This document shows positions 47,656-60,235 of a DNA stretch of 64,000 bases, one piece after another (position 1 is the first letter of the stretch; every line of letters starts with the position of its first letter). The translations under genes were made by a program, and so were the position numbers. The notes beneath the pieces are model-generated. The model saw only the letters and a list, made by a program, of their open reading frames with translations, searched no databases and had not been told where the DNA came from. The stretch comes from Lineus longissimus (lineage: Eukaryota; Nemertea; Pilidiophora; Heteronemertea; Lineidae): NCBI RefSeq assembly GCF_910592395.1, contig NC_088317.1, positions 16,556,001 to 16,620,000 on the forward strand. Reading direction: 5' to 3'.

Positions 47656-50600
47656 AGATTCTGGTGACGCGAACCTTTTCGAGCAAGTTTTTGTCCTGAC
47701 ACGAGTGTCCCTAGAAAGTAATAAGACCTTGCCTTTTCAAGAATAAATATCGAACAACGTATGTGTGACTAAAATGTATCTTCCAAACAACGCGCAAATG
47801 CTCCGACTTAACTTGTACGCTGACGATGATCGAACACCTCCAGTTGTCGCCAACAACCATGATGGGTTTAAAAGTGATTCGGAGAGGTCGTTGACACCCC
47901 ACGATAATAAAATAATGATTAACTGACCATGGATATTCACTTAAAAACCCATAAGGTTCGCCATAAGATCCGAGATTACGATATCTATGTTTGGGACAGG
48001 GACACGCATTGTTGTTGTGTTGGCATAATCATCCTTGACCCACTTTCAAAATCAAAGCAGCTTGGATTACCATTTTGAATTTTCGTAGTTTTCATTCAAT
48101 GTAAGTTTAAAGGCCTGATTTAGTTGCACTGTCTGGGAATGCAATAAAAGCTTAATATTCCACAAGGTACCATCTTTCCATACCCGTGTCCTCAGACATT
48201 TTGTCAACATACGTGTAAATAGGTGTCACCCCTTTTTGGACACACCCTATATGTAGTATTTATTGACTAATTATTGACCCTATCAAACTGAATAGCAAAC
48301 GACCTTCGGATCTGCTCAGCAATTTATGACAATATACTAATTACGCTCTATAGTCCACATTATCAATAATGCATACAATATTATCATGCAATACCAGAGA
48401 TATTGATGAAAGTGACATGCCTTACTGTGCAATAAACAAGTCGTCACAAAAGATCGCTTAGTATCATGATATGAGCGTATGCATTGTACTGTACAACGTA
48501 CCGCGGGGACTGTACGTGCAGTGAGTGATTCACCTGTGTATTTGCCAATGCATCGTTTGATGTGGATCTATTATGGAGAATCTCCAGAAAAACAAGAACA
48601 ACTTTTTTTTTCTCGATGATGTAGAGCGAACTGGTCGGGTGACCTCGTTGAACTTGCATCTTCGACGTTCTAGACCTTAACAAATCAATCGGGTGTCGGA
48701 TATTGTTGATTGTAATATCGGTTCTGACCCCCAGTGCTCAAAAACCTGGACACACCCCAGGGTGCATGCACTTATATTATGCACTTGGTTACCAGTGTAA
48801 TGCCCAAGTGTTAAGAGACAAGCTAGACTTGAGCTACAACTACTGCTCAGTTGGGAAAATGATGGCTACCACGGAAGTGCGTAGGGTTGGTTAGAGGAAA
48901 ACTTGATGATTCACGTTATTGTTCGCGGAATTGCGAAAACCTCTTCGGGGGAAATGCACCAGGAGGGCTCTTAGGAGACGAGGAAAGGAAATAAATAATG
49001 GTGACACTACTATCACCGCACTGGGGTCGTCTGGTGCAGCGGAAGGACTGGCAACAGGGGAAAAACCGTGTGAACTTTTTTCCCCCATAAGTTGCACGGC
49101 CCGGACGAATCTTGTCAGTGTTGATACTGAGCGAGTGTTTTACAATTAACAATCTTTTCCGTTTTCTAGTGCAGATGTCATGGTAACCAAGTACTCCTGC
49201 ACATTACAAGGACTCGTTAGAAGCGTGATTTTATTATCGAACTGAATTAACGACTACTGCTCTGTAGTTTCAAAATGTGTTCATGTTCAGTGTCGAGAAC
49301 ATTCTGACTAATCATCGGATTTACCTCACCACTACACATCAATCGTCAGATGCCGTGTCTTGGGTAAGACGAAATGACGCAGTACCCCAGGTTTGCGTAG
49401 GCCCCTCCCCCGATACACAGCCGCCAGCCATTCCCATACCACCCGCCTTCTCTTACGAGTACGGGGCCGATGGATTTTTGTGAATGTGAAAACCTCCATA
49501 CCACCATGCACTGGCTATCACCCAGAAAAACATTCTGAATGTGTCATGCGCTTGCCAAAGACTATCGGCGAATAAACTATCTGTGATGGCCCAGGATGGA
49601 ATATTGTTTCCTCGCAGAGAAAACCACTTAATCTTTCGTCCTTCCTTTTTGCGCACGCGGAAACCGTTAAGCAGGGAAGCCGGCCATAAATAGCTGGCCA
49701 GGGCAAACCGTGACAGGCACGATTGATCAAGATTAGTGCAAGGCATTGGTCCGATATGCGTTCGTTTGTCTATGCATTGCTCCAAGTACGTTCAGAAGAC
49801 TCAGAAGACCATGACATCTGCACTAGAGGACGGAAAAGAATCTCGAAAACAAGGAATCCTGAGGAATTCCAAGGAATAGTCTGCACATTTAGTATATGAT
49901 ACTAGAATTGTTTACACCCTCTATGCTCCATTGGCGTACCTTTTACTACTTCATCGTCGTGTTCCAATCACGCCATTGAATTTGTCGTCTCGATGATCGA
50001 AATTGCAATCGTACACTCAAATCATCGCTCAGGTTAGTGAGATCGCGGCCATTGTGAACAATGGTATCACTGGTATAGAAAGAAAGAATGAACTTCAGAC
50101 CAACACCTTGGGATTTTGTGGGATACCTTTTTTTCTAGATTCCTTAAAATCTGGATGCCCTAAAAAGGTGAACGTTTGTAGTGCAAGTATCTTGAAGGAA
50201 ACGCTATCGATCGTTTCTAGACTTTTTGTATACGCCACTTACGCGGTATAGAGAGCAGGTACAGTTGATGGAAGATAAGATACCCCAAACAAACACGAAC
50301 AAAATCACACGAAAAAAATAGTTTTGCTTTACTGTTTCCAAGGAAGGGATAAAAGATCTAGATGTCTCTCCAGATAATGAGGAGACGCTGTGAACCACAC
50401 TGATCATAATACATGTACATGTTAACAAGACGAGCATCAGCCGAGCATGGATGATGACTATAAAAAGATGAATGCCAACAAAGAATATTTGGCATAAAAA
50501 GTTCGCGGTAAATATTGATGTAGCTGACAGAACGTAAGTGGATATTTTTCTTGGTGTACAAATTGGATTCCAACTGCGGAAAAGGCAGAGTAAGCTTATT

Positions 50601-52189
50601 CTTTTTAACGAACAAAAACGGATTTTTCGAGCAACGAATGTGCAGAGTTTTTATTCTTCAAGGCTTTTTGGCATATTTGACTTTTTACCACCAGTGATAC
50701 CGTAGAGAAGTTGCCATGCGATGCTTATGAGTTAACTCGCGTAGGAAGTATAGATTAGTGGCATTCATACATGTATGATGGGCGAAACGACATAGGCGTT
50801 ACTTGTAAGTCTATGGGATTAACTGAGGAAGATAACGCTAAGTTAAGCCAGCATTAGTGACAATATGTTTTGAACCACTAAGCTCAGATTATTATCAACC
50901 GCTGCATGTAATTGTGTTACAACCTTGAAGACAAGAGAGACATGTTATGATGCCTGGGTAAAAAATCCTACGTAATGATCGAGTAATCCTTAGCGGCCGA
51001 TTTTTTTCAGCCAGAGGCTTGCGCAAATTGGCTTCTGACATCACGGATATGGGATTGTGTCCGGAGAAAAAACTGGCTGCGGTAAGGCATGTATTGTACT
51101 GGTCACCAGGAGGATGTGGTAATCAATGCCCTTGGGCGTGTTATGGAGGGGTTCTCCCGAGTGATACCAGGAGAACAAGACATGGTGCACTATATCATGC
51201 GGTACTGCTGACGGATTTAGGACAGCCTAGGGTGCCGAGGCGTTAGATATTGATTTTGGTGAAAGATCATATACCACTCTTGACGACATCATCTCAAGGA
51301 TAAACATTGACGTGAAAAAAAGGAAACTGTAATTTCGGCGAAACTTGTATTTTGACCATCATGTGTTTTCAATGAATGGAGCAGGAGGAATAGTACAATA
51401 GCCCTACTTCCGCGCCCTACTCATCCCCCAGACACATCTGAAAAAAGAACATGAAGCTGCAAAAATTGACGAAATGGCACGCTGACAAGATTGCTTGTCG
51501 GAATTTCGTCCGGAAAAGAACTGCCTGGTTTTGCAGTTCTTCCTAGTAATCAACTCTCGAACAAACAGGAACTCGTAAAAACCATCGACAGCATTAATGG
51601 CGAAAGTGACATGCTGGCCACTCTGGTCGTTGGCGAACCAACACATCCGACCAAGGACGACGTCTAATTGACTTCGCCTGTCCAGAAAAGAATTGCGGGG
51701 AAGAGACGCGAGTTTTTCTCAAGTTAAGAATGTCAGGAAGGAGCATGCTTGATTGGCATAATCTTGGGCAGAAGTTCTCTTGTTATTAGTTGTCCGACCT
51801 TGAACAGGCTGCGGCGGGGAGATATTGGTCGTACGGACACTGAGCCATGGGACGTAACTATGGTTAATTTGGACGTAAACAGCCTCAAAGTATCTTTGTT
51901 TTTCTACCCGGCCGCATCTCATGCACGTGGTACATAACGGTTGCTCACATACCAAGCACAATGTACACAATGTATGTATTTAGGAGATGCATTCTATTAC
52001 AGTTGCGCATGCAACTCGGACAATGTTGCATTTGTATAGGCTACTTGATCAACAATTAGACAGTTTCCTCTGCATTTATTGTTGAAGAACAACTTCCGAG
52101 TGCGTTATGCATCTTTATTTAAGAGACTTCTGCCACTGATAGCTACTTCTGTAAGGCATAATGCAAGAAAATGCATATACGCCATCGAA

Positions 52190-52390
52190 TTGACGGAATG
52201 AACGGAATATGATGGAACGTGATGAAACATGCGAATGTATGTATCTGGCGCCCTCTCCACAGAAACCATGTCATCATCTCCAAGTAGTCCATCCTAGAAC
52301 TGGAAGACATCTTTACAACTGTTTCAAGCATGATTTTATCATGTTCCATTACGTATCGTTCATTTCGTTCCGTTTCGTTCCGTCACGAGT
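52190..52390. mobile_element. Possible small fold-back element with GGAACG-rich arms
   Basis: The left edge has GACGGAATGAACGGAATATG and GGAACGTGATGAAAC. The right edge has the inverse kind of sequence (CATGTTCCATTACG, CGTTCCGTTTCGTTCCGTC). Pairing is imperfect with indels, and no target duplication is clear. Confidence 0.4.
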
Positions 52391-53029
52391 TTAACCGACA
52401 CAACATCATCATTGACATACAATTCGCCCTAATTACATTGATTCATTGATTGATACCTATCTAGAATAGAACTGATTGTAATGATGGTCGCCAATTAGAA
52501 ATCGACAGACAATGCTAAACTGATTACACTCTTGCAACTTAATCGATTTGGCGACTGAAGTGCAGAGCATCCTTCGGATGTAACTCCAAATCCGGCGGGT
52601 TGCAGGTCACCAGTGGCAATCACTCCAAGACAGACAGCATCAAGCTGGAGAGAGAACGGGAGGTCGCCGTTTTCTGACTGAGGACTCGACACTGCTGCCT
52701 CAACAAACACTGAAGAAGTCTCGATCTGCATACTCCGTGAAGCATGTCTTTATGAGCCAACACCATGACACATCCAGAAGGACTGTCCCTTGATCATCAA
52801 ACGCGGGAAAGCCTGGCTGGTGTCAACATTATTCCCAGAAAAACTATGTCGAACAGAAGCTGGGCTCCGTCACACTGCCAATTTTCTGAAGATGAACAAC
52901 GTGAAACCAGTCGCACGCAGAGGAAGAAGATCCTTCAGATACGCATTCTACAAGCAATCCATGAATGATCAGAAAGGTTTGACGCAAGTTCTCAAATGGT
53001 ATCACCATACTAGTGCAAACGTAAGGCTT

Positions 53030-53200
53030 TCGCCTGAAGCTCCGTGGCATCCAAACATTGTGTGTAAGCAAGGATGTAGGGCAAATTGGTGGAAGATACC
53101 CTGAAACGCTACTCAGCGCCCTGTGACCTCCAAAACTCTGTATCGGGCAAATTTCGAGTACAAATATAGGACCAAGCTCCGTGGCCTCCAAACATGTGCA
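53030..53200. repeat. Short diverged tandem duplication, about 135-bp period
   Basis: AGCTCCGTGGC.TCCAAACAT occurs near 53039 and 53174. The overlapping open frames on both strands do not resemble known proteins. Confidence 0.45.
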
Positions 53201-54562
53201 CGAGGCAGAATGCGTTACTTGGAGTATCAAGGAATCGATGACAGCTCGCGTGAATGTCACTTATGTGAAAGCTGAAGTAGGAGATGAATGAAAGAATCCA
53301 TAACACAATAACATTCGTTTATATACTAGTACGGTCACCGCTGACAAATTTCTGTAGTATCACAAAATAAAGCTTTGCAATACAGTGTACGTATATGCAT
53401 GTACATGTACATGATTTGCACGCCAATGATGTTTCACTTTAGAAATAATAAGCATAATCTACTTAAAGGCTTTTGCTCTTTTTCTATCAAATACGATGAA
53501 GGGACAAGCACAGAACCAAATGCACTCTTTGTATTGTCATTTTCACAATGCATTCTTCGGTTGAAGTCACAAGAACTGCTTGTACTCATTGTACATTTTA
53601 CACGCATTTTATTCCCAATGTTCAATTGAGAAGTGTATGTACATTCTGCAGTGTGACTGGTGCGATGAAACCACATTGGATTTTGGGCAATATTAGAAGT
53701 CTCATTATCATCGTCGGCGTCGTCGTCATCGTCATCATGGTTTTGATCACAATCTTGACACAAAATTAGCCGAAAACCTCGTATTACATTTCGCCATGCA
53801 TTTTTCAGTTCACCCTCTTAAATTTCAAGCTAAACAAAACAATGCCGCGTGTGCACCCCATGTGCAACTACACCTGTAGATTCTGCACATCTCTTTTTGA
53901 TGGAACTGATTAGACAGCTTCATATTTTGTAACCATGATGAAATTAAATCAGTAATTCAGCTAAATTTGATTAAAATCTCGCTTTAATTATACCGCTGCG
54001 TTATCACTGGAATATCAGTTGTTTCAGGGTCATGTGGGCATTTCATAAAAGGCAGCGAGTACTCACAGATTTTAACCACTTTGGGCTAAAATTTTATTAA
54101 TTTTATATGGAATGATGCATTTTCCGTCATGCACATCACGACACTGCTGCAATTTGTCGCAGGTCACAGCGATTTAAATCACTCGTTTGCGGTGCACCTT
54201 CTGCACTGAGCGGCACCGGTGACTGAAGACGATTTAGCCAGTTAATGACAGCCTTCTTCATTACTAAGCCACCCAACCTTCACCGGTAAATCCCCTTCTA
54301 CATAAATGCATGAAGCGGCGATCAGCCTCGTCAATCAGACGGAGACGTCATGATCGAACGAATGGATAAAACCAGTGAATTACTGCTGGATGTGGCTGCT
54401 ATGTCTTTCCGCACGGAATAGACGCATATCAGGTTAATGAATGTCTAGTCGCAATACCGGCGTTGCATGTATCGCTGAAGCTGGTTTGAAATATTGTACA
54501 CGTTGTCATACACAAAAAGACTGGCACCATAGGGCCGTTTAAACTCAGGACCAAACCAAACC

Positions 54563-54588
54563 GGGTCAGACTAGGTCAGACCAGATCA
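54563..54588 (+). promoter_or_regulatory. Three AGGTCA-like half sites spaced by four bases
   Basis: GGGTCA, AGGTCA and AGATCA start at 54563, 54573 and 54583, each separated by four bases (DR4 spacing). This is the layout of nuclear receptor response elements. There is no gene beside it, so function is unproven and chance is possible. Confidence 0.3.
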
Positions 54589-56510
54589 TATTCGTGCGCG
54601 GAATGCAGAAATGCTGTTATTTTTCATTGAAGCCAGTGTATACAGACACGTGTGAAGTCATTTAGAGGACTTGGCTCTAAAATCGAAGACAACAACTCTC
54701 CTCCTCCTCTGGCGAATGTTGTTGAATAACAAATGTAAACCCTCGTCCGGCCGTCCTCAGTGCAGTCAGGCATCGGTTGTGTGCACGTCACGGTTGTCAA
54801 CGGTTTACGATTATCAACACAAAGAATGGAATGGCGTAACCATTGCAACGCAGGTATACTTCAATTTCAATTAGTATTTTTTTAAAAATGAATTTTGCGG
54901 TGTGAACCATTCAAGATAATGAAAATGAAATGAAGCAGGATTAACAATGTTTCGAAACTGACAGAGGTATTGAGGAAATATATACCGTTTCCTGCTCACG
55001 TGGGTTGAGGTGATCATGGAGATGACAATGGTGAAATAATTTCTGATTGGGCCCGACATTATGTGTTGTGACTGGGTTTCGCCATACTAATTCCTGGCAA
55101 CGAGGTATGCAGGTCGATTATACAGACGACTGAGCATAACCAACCCTTGATACCTCAAGAGCAGAAAGTTTCCCATGCAACAGATGCCTTCAAGCCCTTC
55201 AACAAAAGAACAGAGATTACCAATGCCCTCGGTCTCTGCTCTACCCCAAACCCATTACAAGCCCCTCCAAACTCGACAGGATGATTCCAGTTGAAGGAAG
55301 AGCTAGAGGCAGTGATGACATTTCAGCACAATTCTAGCGTCATCTTAGAATCAAACCGATTCCCTGACAACTCATTTTTTCTCCCACATATACAGATGGC
55401 AAAGTGTGGCTCTTAACCGAATTCTTGACGACTTATCTATTCTACTCAACAGATGGCAAACTGAAATATTCATAATTATATCAAGGTTGTTGGAAGGTAA
55501 GTGTATCTGGAGGACATTTGATCCCGCCCTCTCTTTCAATTTCACAGAAGTGCAAGTGTGCAAAAGTGCTAGGTGGGCACAAGAAGAACACTTGAAGCCA
55601 TCTAGTCCGCTCTCTATCAAAGAGATCATTGCAACTACAGTTGGCGTATGCTTATCAAAAGTTCGTTCGTGGAATCTTGAAGGGGGTTGAAACCCATCCA
55701 TTCAATTAGGGGGAAAAAGAGCAGTGTACTGAACCCATCATCCACATATACATGGGGAGATGCTCGCTAATTAGAGCAGATGGAATTGAGGTGAATGACA
55801 TTTAAAATTTGGGGCAAGCGTCACGTGGCGTAAAAAGGACACTTCACCCACACCGTATGCTTATCCAAAATCTGCTAGATCACCAGTGCACAACAAGTAG
55901 TTTTCGCGTCTACGTGTACCCTTAGAGTCAAAGAGTCAGCGCTTGTAATTCACCTACCGTCTGTTCATGTCCATTAACTTGTCACTGAGTATTCGTGGCT
56001 CTCTTCCCGACCGAGTCTGTAACAATGACGAATGTTTCAAGGTTAAGACAAGGTTGGACAATACGGACATTGGGCGCTGTTGGTCCACTGGCGAGCAGCC
56101 CGCCAAACCCTCTTCATCAGCACTAGCACTGCCTTATCACATTGTCCTCAATTTAGCCACGGATGCCTAGCTTCGATCAGCTACGCTGTACATCGAGTGG
56201 GAAGGGCCTGGTCGGTCTACCCTCAGTTGACCTTACGAGATTGTGACTGGTGACATTGCGAAGTGAAAGGAGTGCTTCACGCCCATCTACAATTGATTTG
56301 AGAAAAGATTCGGGCGAGTCTGTTTTATTCATTCGATTGGGCACCGTGCATTAATCAAACAAGATGTATACATTAATCCCTCGCGCCAGCATTAAAAACT
56401 GGAGGTTAATACAATATTGGCACAGAAGCATTGCAGCCACTTTTCTTTTCAAATAACGGATGCTCCACACCGCAGATGACAACTTTCGCCGCTGATGACA
56501 GGCACTTGCC

Positions 56511-56531
56511 GGGGTGGGGGTGGGGTGGGGG
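56511..56531 (+). other. G-quadruplex motif
   Basis: Four G-runs of 4, 5, 4 and 5 separated by single T. This meets the strictest G-quadruplex pattern with one-base loops. GCACGTGG follows directly. Confidence 0.8.
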
Positions 56532-57174
56532 CACGTGGAACAACAAGGTTGGTTGTCATTATGTTTATTAGACAAATTATACGCAATATCGACAGAGGAC
56601 CCACCTTGTCCTTGTCGGTATAGATGGCATCCTCTTGGTAACCCTGCCCGCTCATGATCAGCGCTCATAATCCATCACCCGTCTTCCCGTCCACATTAAC
56701 ACGTCAATTAGCGCGTATTGATGTTCCGCAACTTGACAAGGTTAATTGGTAATAGCTTGCTGATAACATACACCATATGCACAGTCTCGGTTGCACAGTA
56801 TATATGATGCATGTAGTCCCTTTGATTGATGCTGGGATGTCAATTAGTGTCACACGTGTAATTCAGTGTCACACAATTTATCGACAGGGTGTTGGTTGAT
56901 CGAAGTACGAATAGTTGTCTGCATGACCTTTCACACGATATGACTAGCACATGTGGCTTCAGAGAACACAGAGAAGGTGGATCTATCAGGTTGCTCCTGG
57001 CAGGTGTACCGCCCTGACCCTATCCCATTAAAGTAGGCTTCGCTCAGTAGTGGAGCGGGTCACTGGCGGTCTACCCTGACCCAGATAGATTCCGGGTTCA
57101 GAGGTCACGAAAGTTCAAGGTCAGGGTATCAACCAGTCTCATTCTCTTGTTTTGTTGGAATATACATGTACTGT

Positions 57175-57310
57175 GATCTAACTAGAATTGCCTCGTTCAA
57201 GGGGGAAAATAAGCACATAAGTGTGATGCAGTCTTCTAGATTAAACTCTGCCACATGGGGGTCGAACCCAGTATCTGTCTACCTGGCCGTTCACAACGGG
57301 TTAAAGCTTG
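57175..57310 (-). mobile_element. tRNA-derived SINE-like fragment (minus strand)
   Basis: On the minus strand, ACTGGGTTCGACCCCCATGTG is a good tRNA B box and T-arm, with an A-box-like stretch about 35-45 bases upstream. It is followed by an unrelated body ending in GTGCTTATTTTCCCCC. Acceptor pairing is absent, so this is not a tRNA gene. Confidence 0.45.
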
Positions 57311-57659
57311 CATGCGGCTTCATCCGTTCATAGAATAAACAAGCTGGCGTTGTCATGAGAGACTGGGTTACTATTTATAGTAGGTTATAGTCAATGAAAG
57401 GTGGATTATGGACATCTGAATAGACACCATACCATGACGACACCGTCTGCATTCGTGCCGACGATGAGTTGCTGTTGTGTTCACCAGCCGCGACAAACGA
57501 GGGGGCGATTTCGGTGATGGCAACCTGTCAAGTCCGGCTTAAGCAGACAACCAAGCAACTCGCAGTGAACACGCCATGTCAGCTGCGGCGGAAGGCCACC
57601 CTCCACACCAGGCTTGGTGTAATGGCTTTTGTCTTTTGGCAATGTGACGTGAAAGAATA

Positions 57660-57775
57660 CCGGCCGTGGGTGAAACCGCCTGGGCGGGATACGGGCTGGA
57701 GGGGTTCGGAGGATTCGAACCTCCCTTGGGACGGACCTGGTGAACTACAGCCGACTTCACGATGCTTTATGACAC
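57660..57775 (-). ncRNA. tRNA T-arm-like hairpin, degenerate
   Basis: The minus strand holds GGAGGTTCGAATCCTCC, a perfect five-base-pair T stem and seven-base loop, followed by an acceptor-like GAACCCC. No matching 5' acceptor or anticodon arm is seen upstream, so this is at best a tRNA relic or SINE head. Confidence 0.35.
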
Positions 57776-59043
57776 TTCTATCGTCGGGAATGGCCTGAAA
57801 TCCCATCTTAGCGCATCAACTTTGTTTTTTAGCGATCACCTAGTACATGTACTACTCGCCTACAGACACGCATGTATTGTATTTGGACATCCTGACTAGT
57901 GCAGTGAAATTCATTGTTCTGACTGAGCAAATAATTTTGCAAAACCATTGCAATATTGAATGCACACTGCTGCAGCGATTACGGTGAAAAAATCCGTTTG
58001 GCCTCGTTCATGTGTCAAGTAATCGAATCACGAATATCAGCCTCTGCATCATTTGTGTTAAAATTACGAGCCGACTAACAATATGTGACCTCGGATGTGT
58101 GCGTTACATCACCAGCTACTGGGTCTATGATTGATCAGTTAATCAGGTAATAATGGCAATAATGGTACAAGTAAATAGAGCCGATACGGCCCCTGGGGAC
58201 TGATTCGCATTTTTACAATTGCAGATGATATTTCTATATATATCCGTGCAAACTATAGTGTAACATTTATGCACGTTCCCATAAAGCTTCTTGTGTTTCA
58301 CAATGCAGTAGACACCCAGTTAAGTTGCCTGTATTCGTTGTTACGGGACTCCGTCACCGCCGCAAAGTCCTCTGTACATTTTTACATACATGAGCAAAAT
58401 TTGGATTTCTGTTTTCGACTTGAACCCTTAATTTTATCAGCCCCCGGCTACGCTCCGGACGCAGCGGAACGGCCTCGTGCCCTAGACGATCAGGATGACG
58501 AAATGAACTGCATAGGAGTTTACCCCAGGCAAGCGTTCTTAGAAATGGTGGACTCTTTCACCAATCTCCTCCATTCACTGTGCGGAGTGGAGGGTCGAGG
58601 TACGTGGACTAGAAATGGACGCTGAGCCTAAACATTAAACCAATCCTCGTTATGGCCACCCATCATTCATGCAGCAAATAGTGCGGATTGTAAATAGAGA
58701 TCCTCTCGGGGAAAATCTAGCCAACTGAGTCATGGCGGATTTCATTAATGCGTTATAAATATTTGATCTCCGTAAAACATGGTGAAATAAATTATCACCT
58801 TTATTACTGTCAGAAATTTCCTGGGCGGTACTGGATTAAAGAGAAACTAGGTCATGTACTTTTCATGGCGTATTTGCATTATTGCATTGAAAGTTGCCAT
58901 CATTTTCACGCAATGATCTATATCATGGAAAGAGCCAGTCGAGTACTTTCAGAGTTAGGCTACTCCGACCATCGTCCCAATATGGATCCAACGATGTCAG
59001 CTCGGTTGGCGCGGTGAAGTACAACACTTGAGGGTCAAGATAG

Positions 59044-59067
59044 CGGGTGGGGGCGGGGGGGGGGGGG
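59044..59067 (+). repeat. Poly-G-rich tract
   Basis: GGGTGGGGGC followed by a run of G. Similar to the tracts at 21540 and 21777. Confidence 0.8.
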
Positions 59068-59869
59068 TGAATTGACAAGTGCGTGTTGTATTTGGCTGAT
59101 ATATTGGGCCACGGCTCTGACTGTGTTCTTGCACTCGGCAGACATGCCAGGCGCTTGATGTCACTCAGTGTCAAGGTTGCGTTGCCCCGCGACTTTGGGT
59201 TGGTTGAGGACAGTCATCGGTCATGACCGATGATGATGAATTTAGCTCGTGAATCCAGTTGTCAGAGTGACCACTTCATTCTGGTGGTATGCGACAGTTC
59301 GACGGAGCTTTGATGGACCTTGGCCACCAGATTTGAAATGACACAACTACGCGAAAGCTATCATTTCTGTAGACTCTATCACCAGTATATACTCCATTCA
59401 CTCATTGCAGAGACTGGTTCGTGACAGCATTTCACTCACTGCGCGGAATGGGGTCGAGGTTCCCTAGACTATCATTTCTTAGACTAAATAAAGACATTGG
59501 AAACGCAGTTTAAACGGCCTCGTCCCTCCCCAAAATTTCGTTTTAGGCTACCTCATGAGATGATGTTCATAAACACAACGAGAATGCAGAAAGACGCCAT
59601 GCCGCATGTCGTAGAAGCCACTTCCACATCCTTCTGAATCCTCCTCGGAATTCCAAGCTCTGCTAGCTTAATCAATACTTTATGGCGTGACAGGCCATAG
59701 ATCGTTAGCTTTAAAGATAGCACCAAGGTGGAGATCGTTCTGAAGAAATTGTGTGCACTGTTGGTCTGTGGGGAGCATTCAGGGGAATGGTTGTCTAAAT
59801 ATTTCACTTCATTAAGAGCAACTGCAACCCAGCAAACATGCAAACGAGAGAGCAGATGACACCTTTTCT

Positions 59870-60235
59870 GACAACAACTTTCTCCCACCAAATGCAGACG
59901 AGGTTATCTCGGAAGGGACACTTTTACCTGTCAGAATGCGGATGAAAGAACTTCGCGAGAGCCACTTTCACCCACCAAATGCAGATGATACCGTCTTGGA
60001 AAAGTCACTTCCACCCACTGGACTAGTGAAGACATCAATTGCGAGAGCCACTTTCTACTACCAAGGCAGGGGAGGCCATCTCGAAAGAGACACTTTCACG
60101 GTCAACCAGATTGTAGATGACACAACTTCGCGAGAGCCAGTTTCACCCACCAAATGGAGATGAGGCCATCTCGGAAGAGCTACTTCCATCTACCAGATTG
60201 CGGATGACACCATTTCATGCCGGAGTTCGAACTTT
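59870..60235. repeat. About 87-bp tandem repeat, four diverged copies
   Basis: CGAGAGCCACTTTCACCCAC and CCAAATGCAGATGA..CC.TCT.GGAA recur near 59885, 59972, 60057 and 60146, at spacings of about 85-89. Copies are diverged, with the third most altered. Confidence 0.75.

Larger units (their letters stand above)
47656..56510. other. Long stretch without a supported gene
   Basis: TTTTTGGACACACCCTATAT at about 48234 resembles a Tc1/mariner end without a partner. Otherwise only short frames are present, along with the small repeats and motifs listed separately. Confidence 0.4.

Noticed and set aside
52790-53260. Overlapping frames on both strands (104 and 138 residues) as genes
   Set aside because: No domain resemblance; they span a short diverged tandem duplication.
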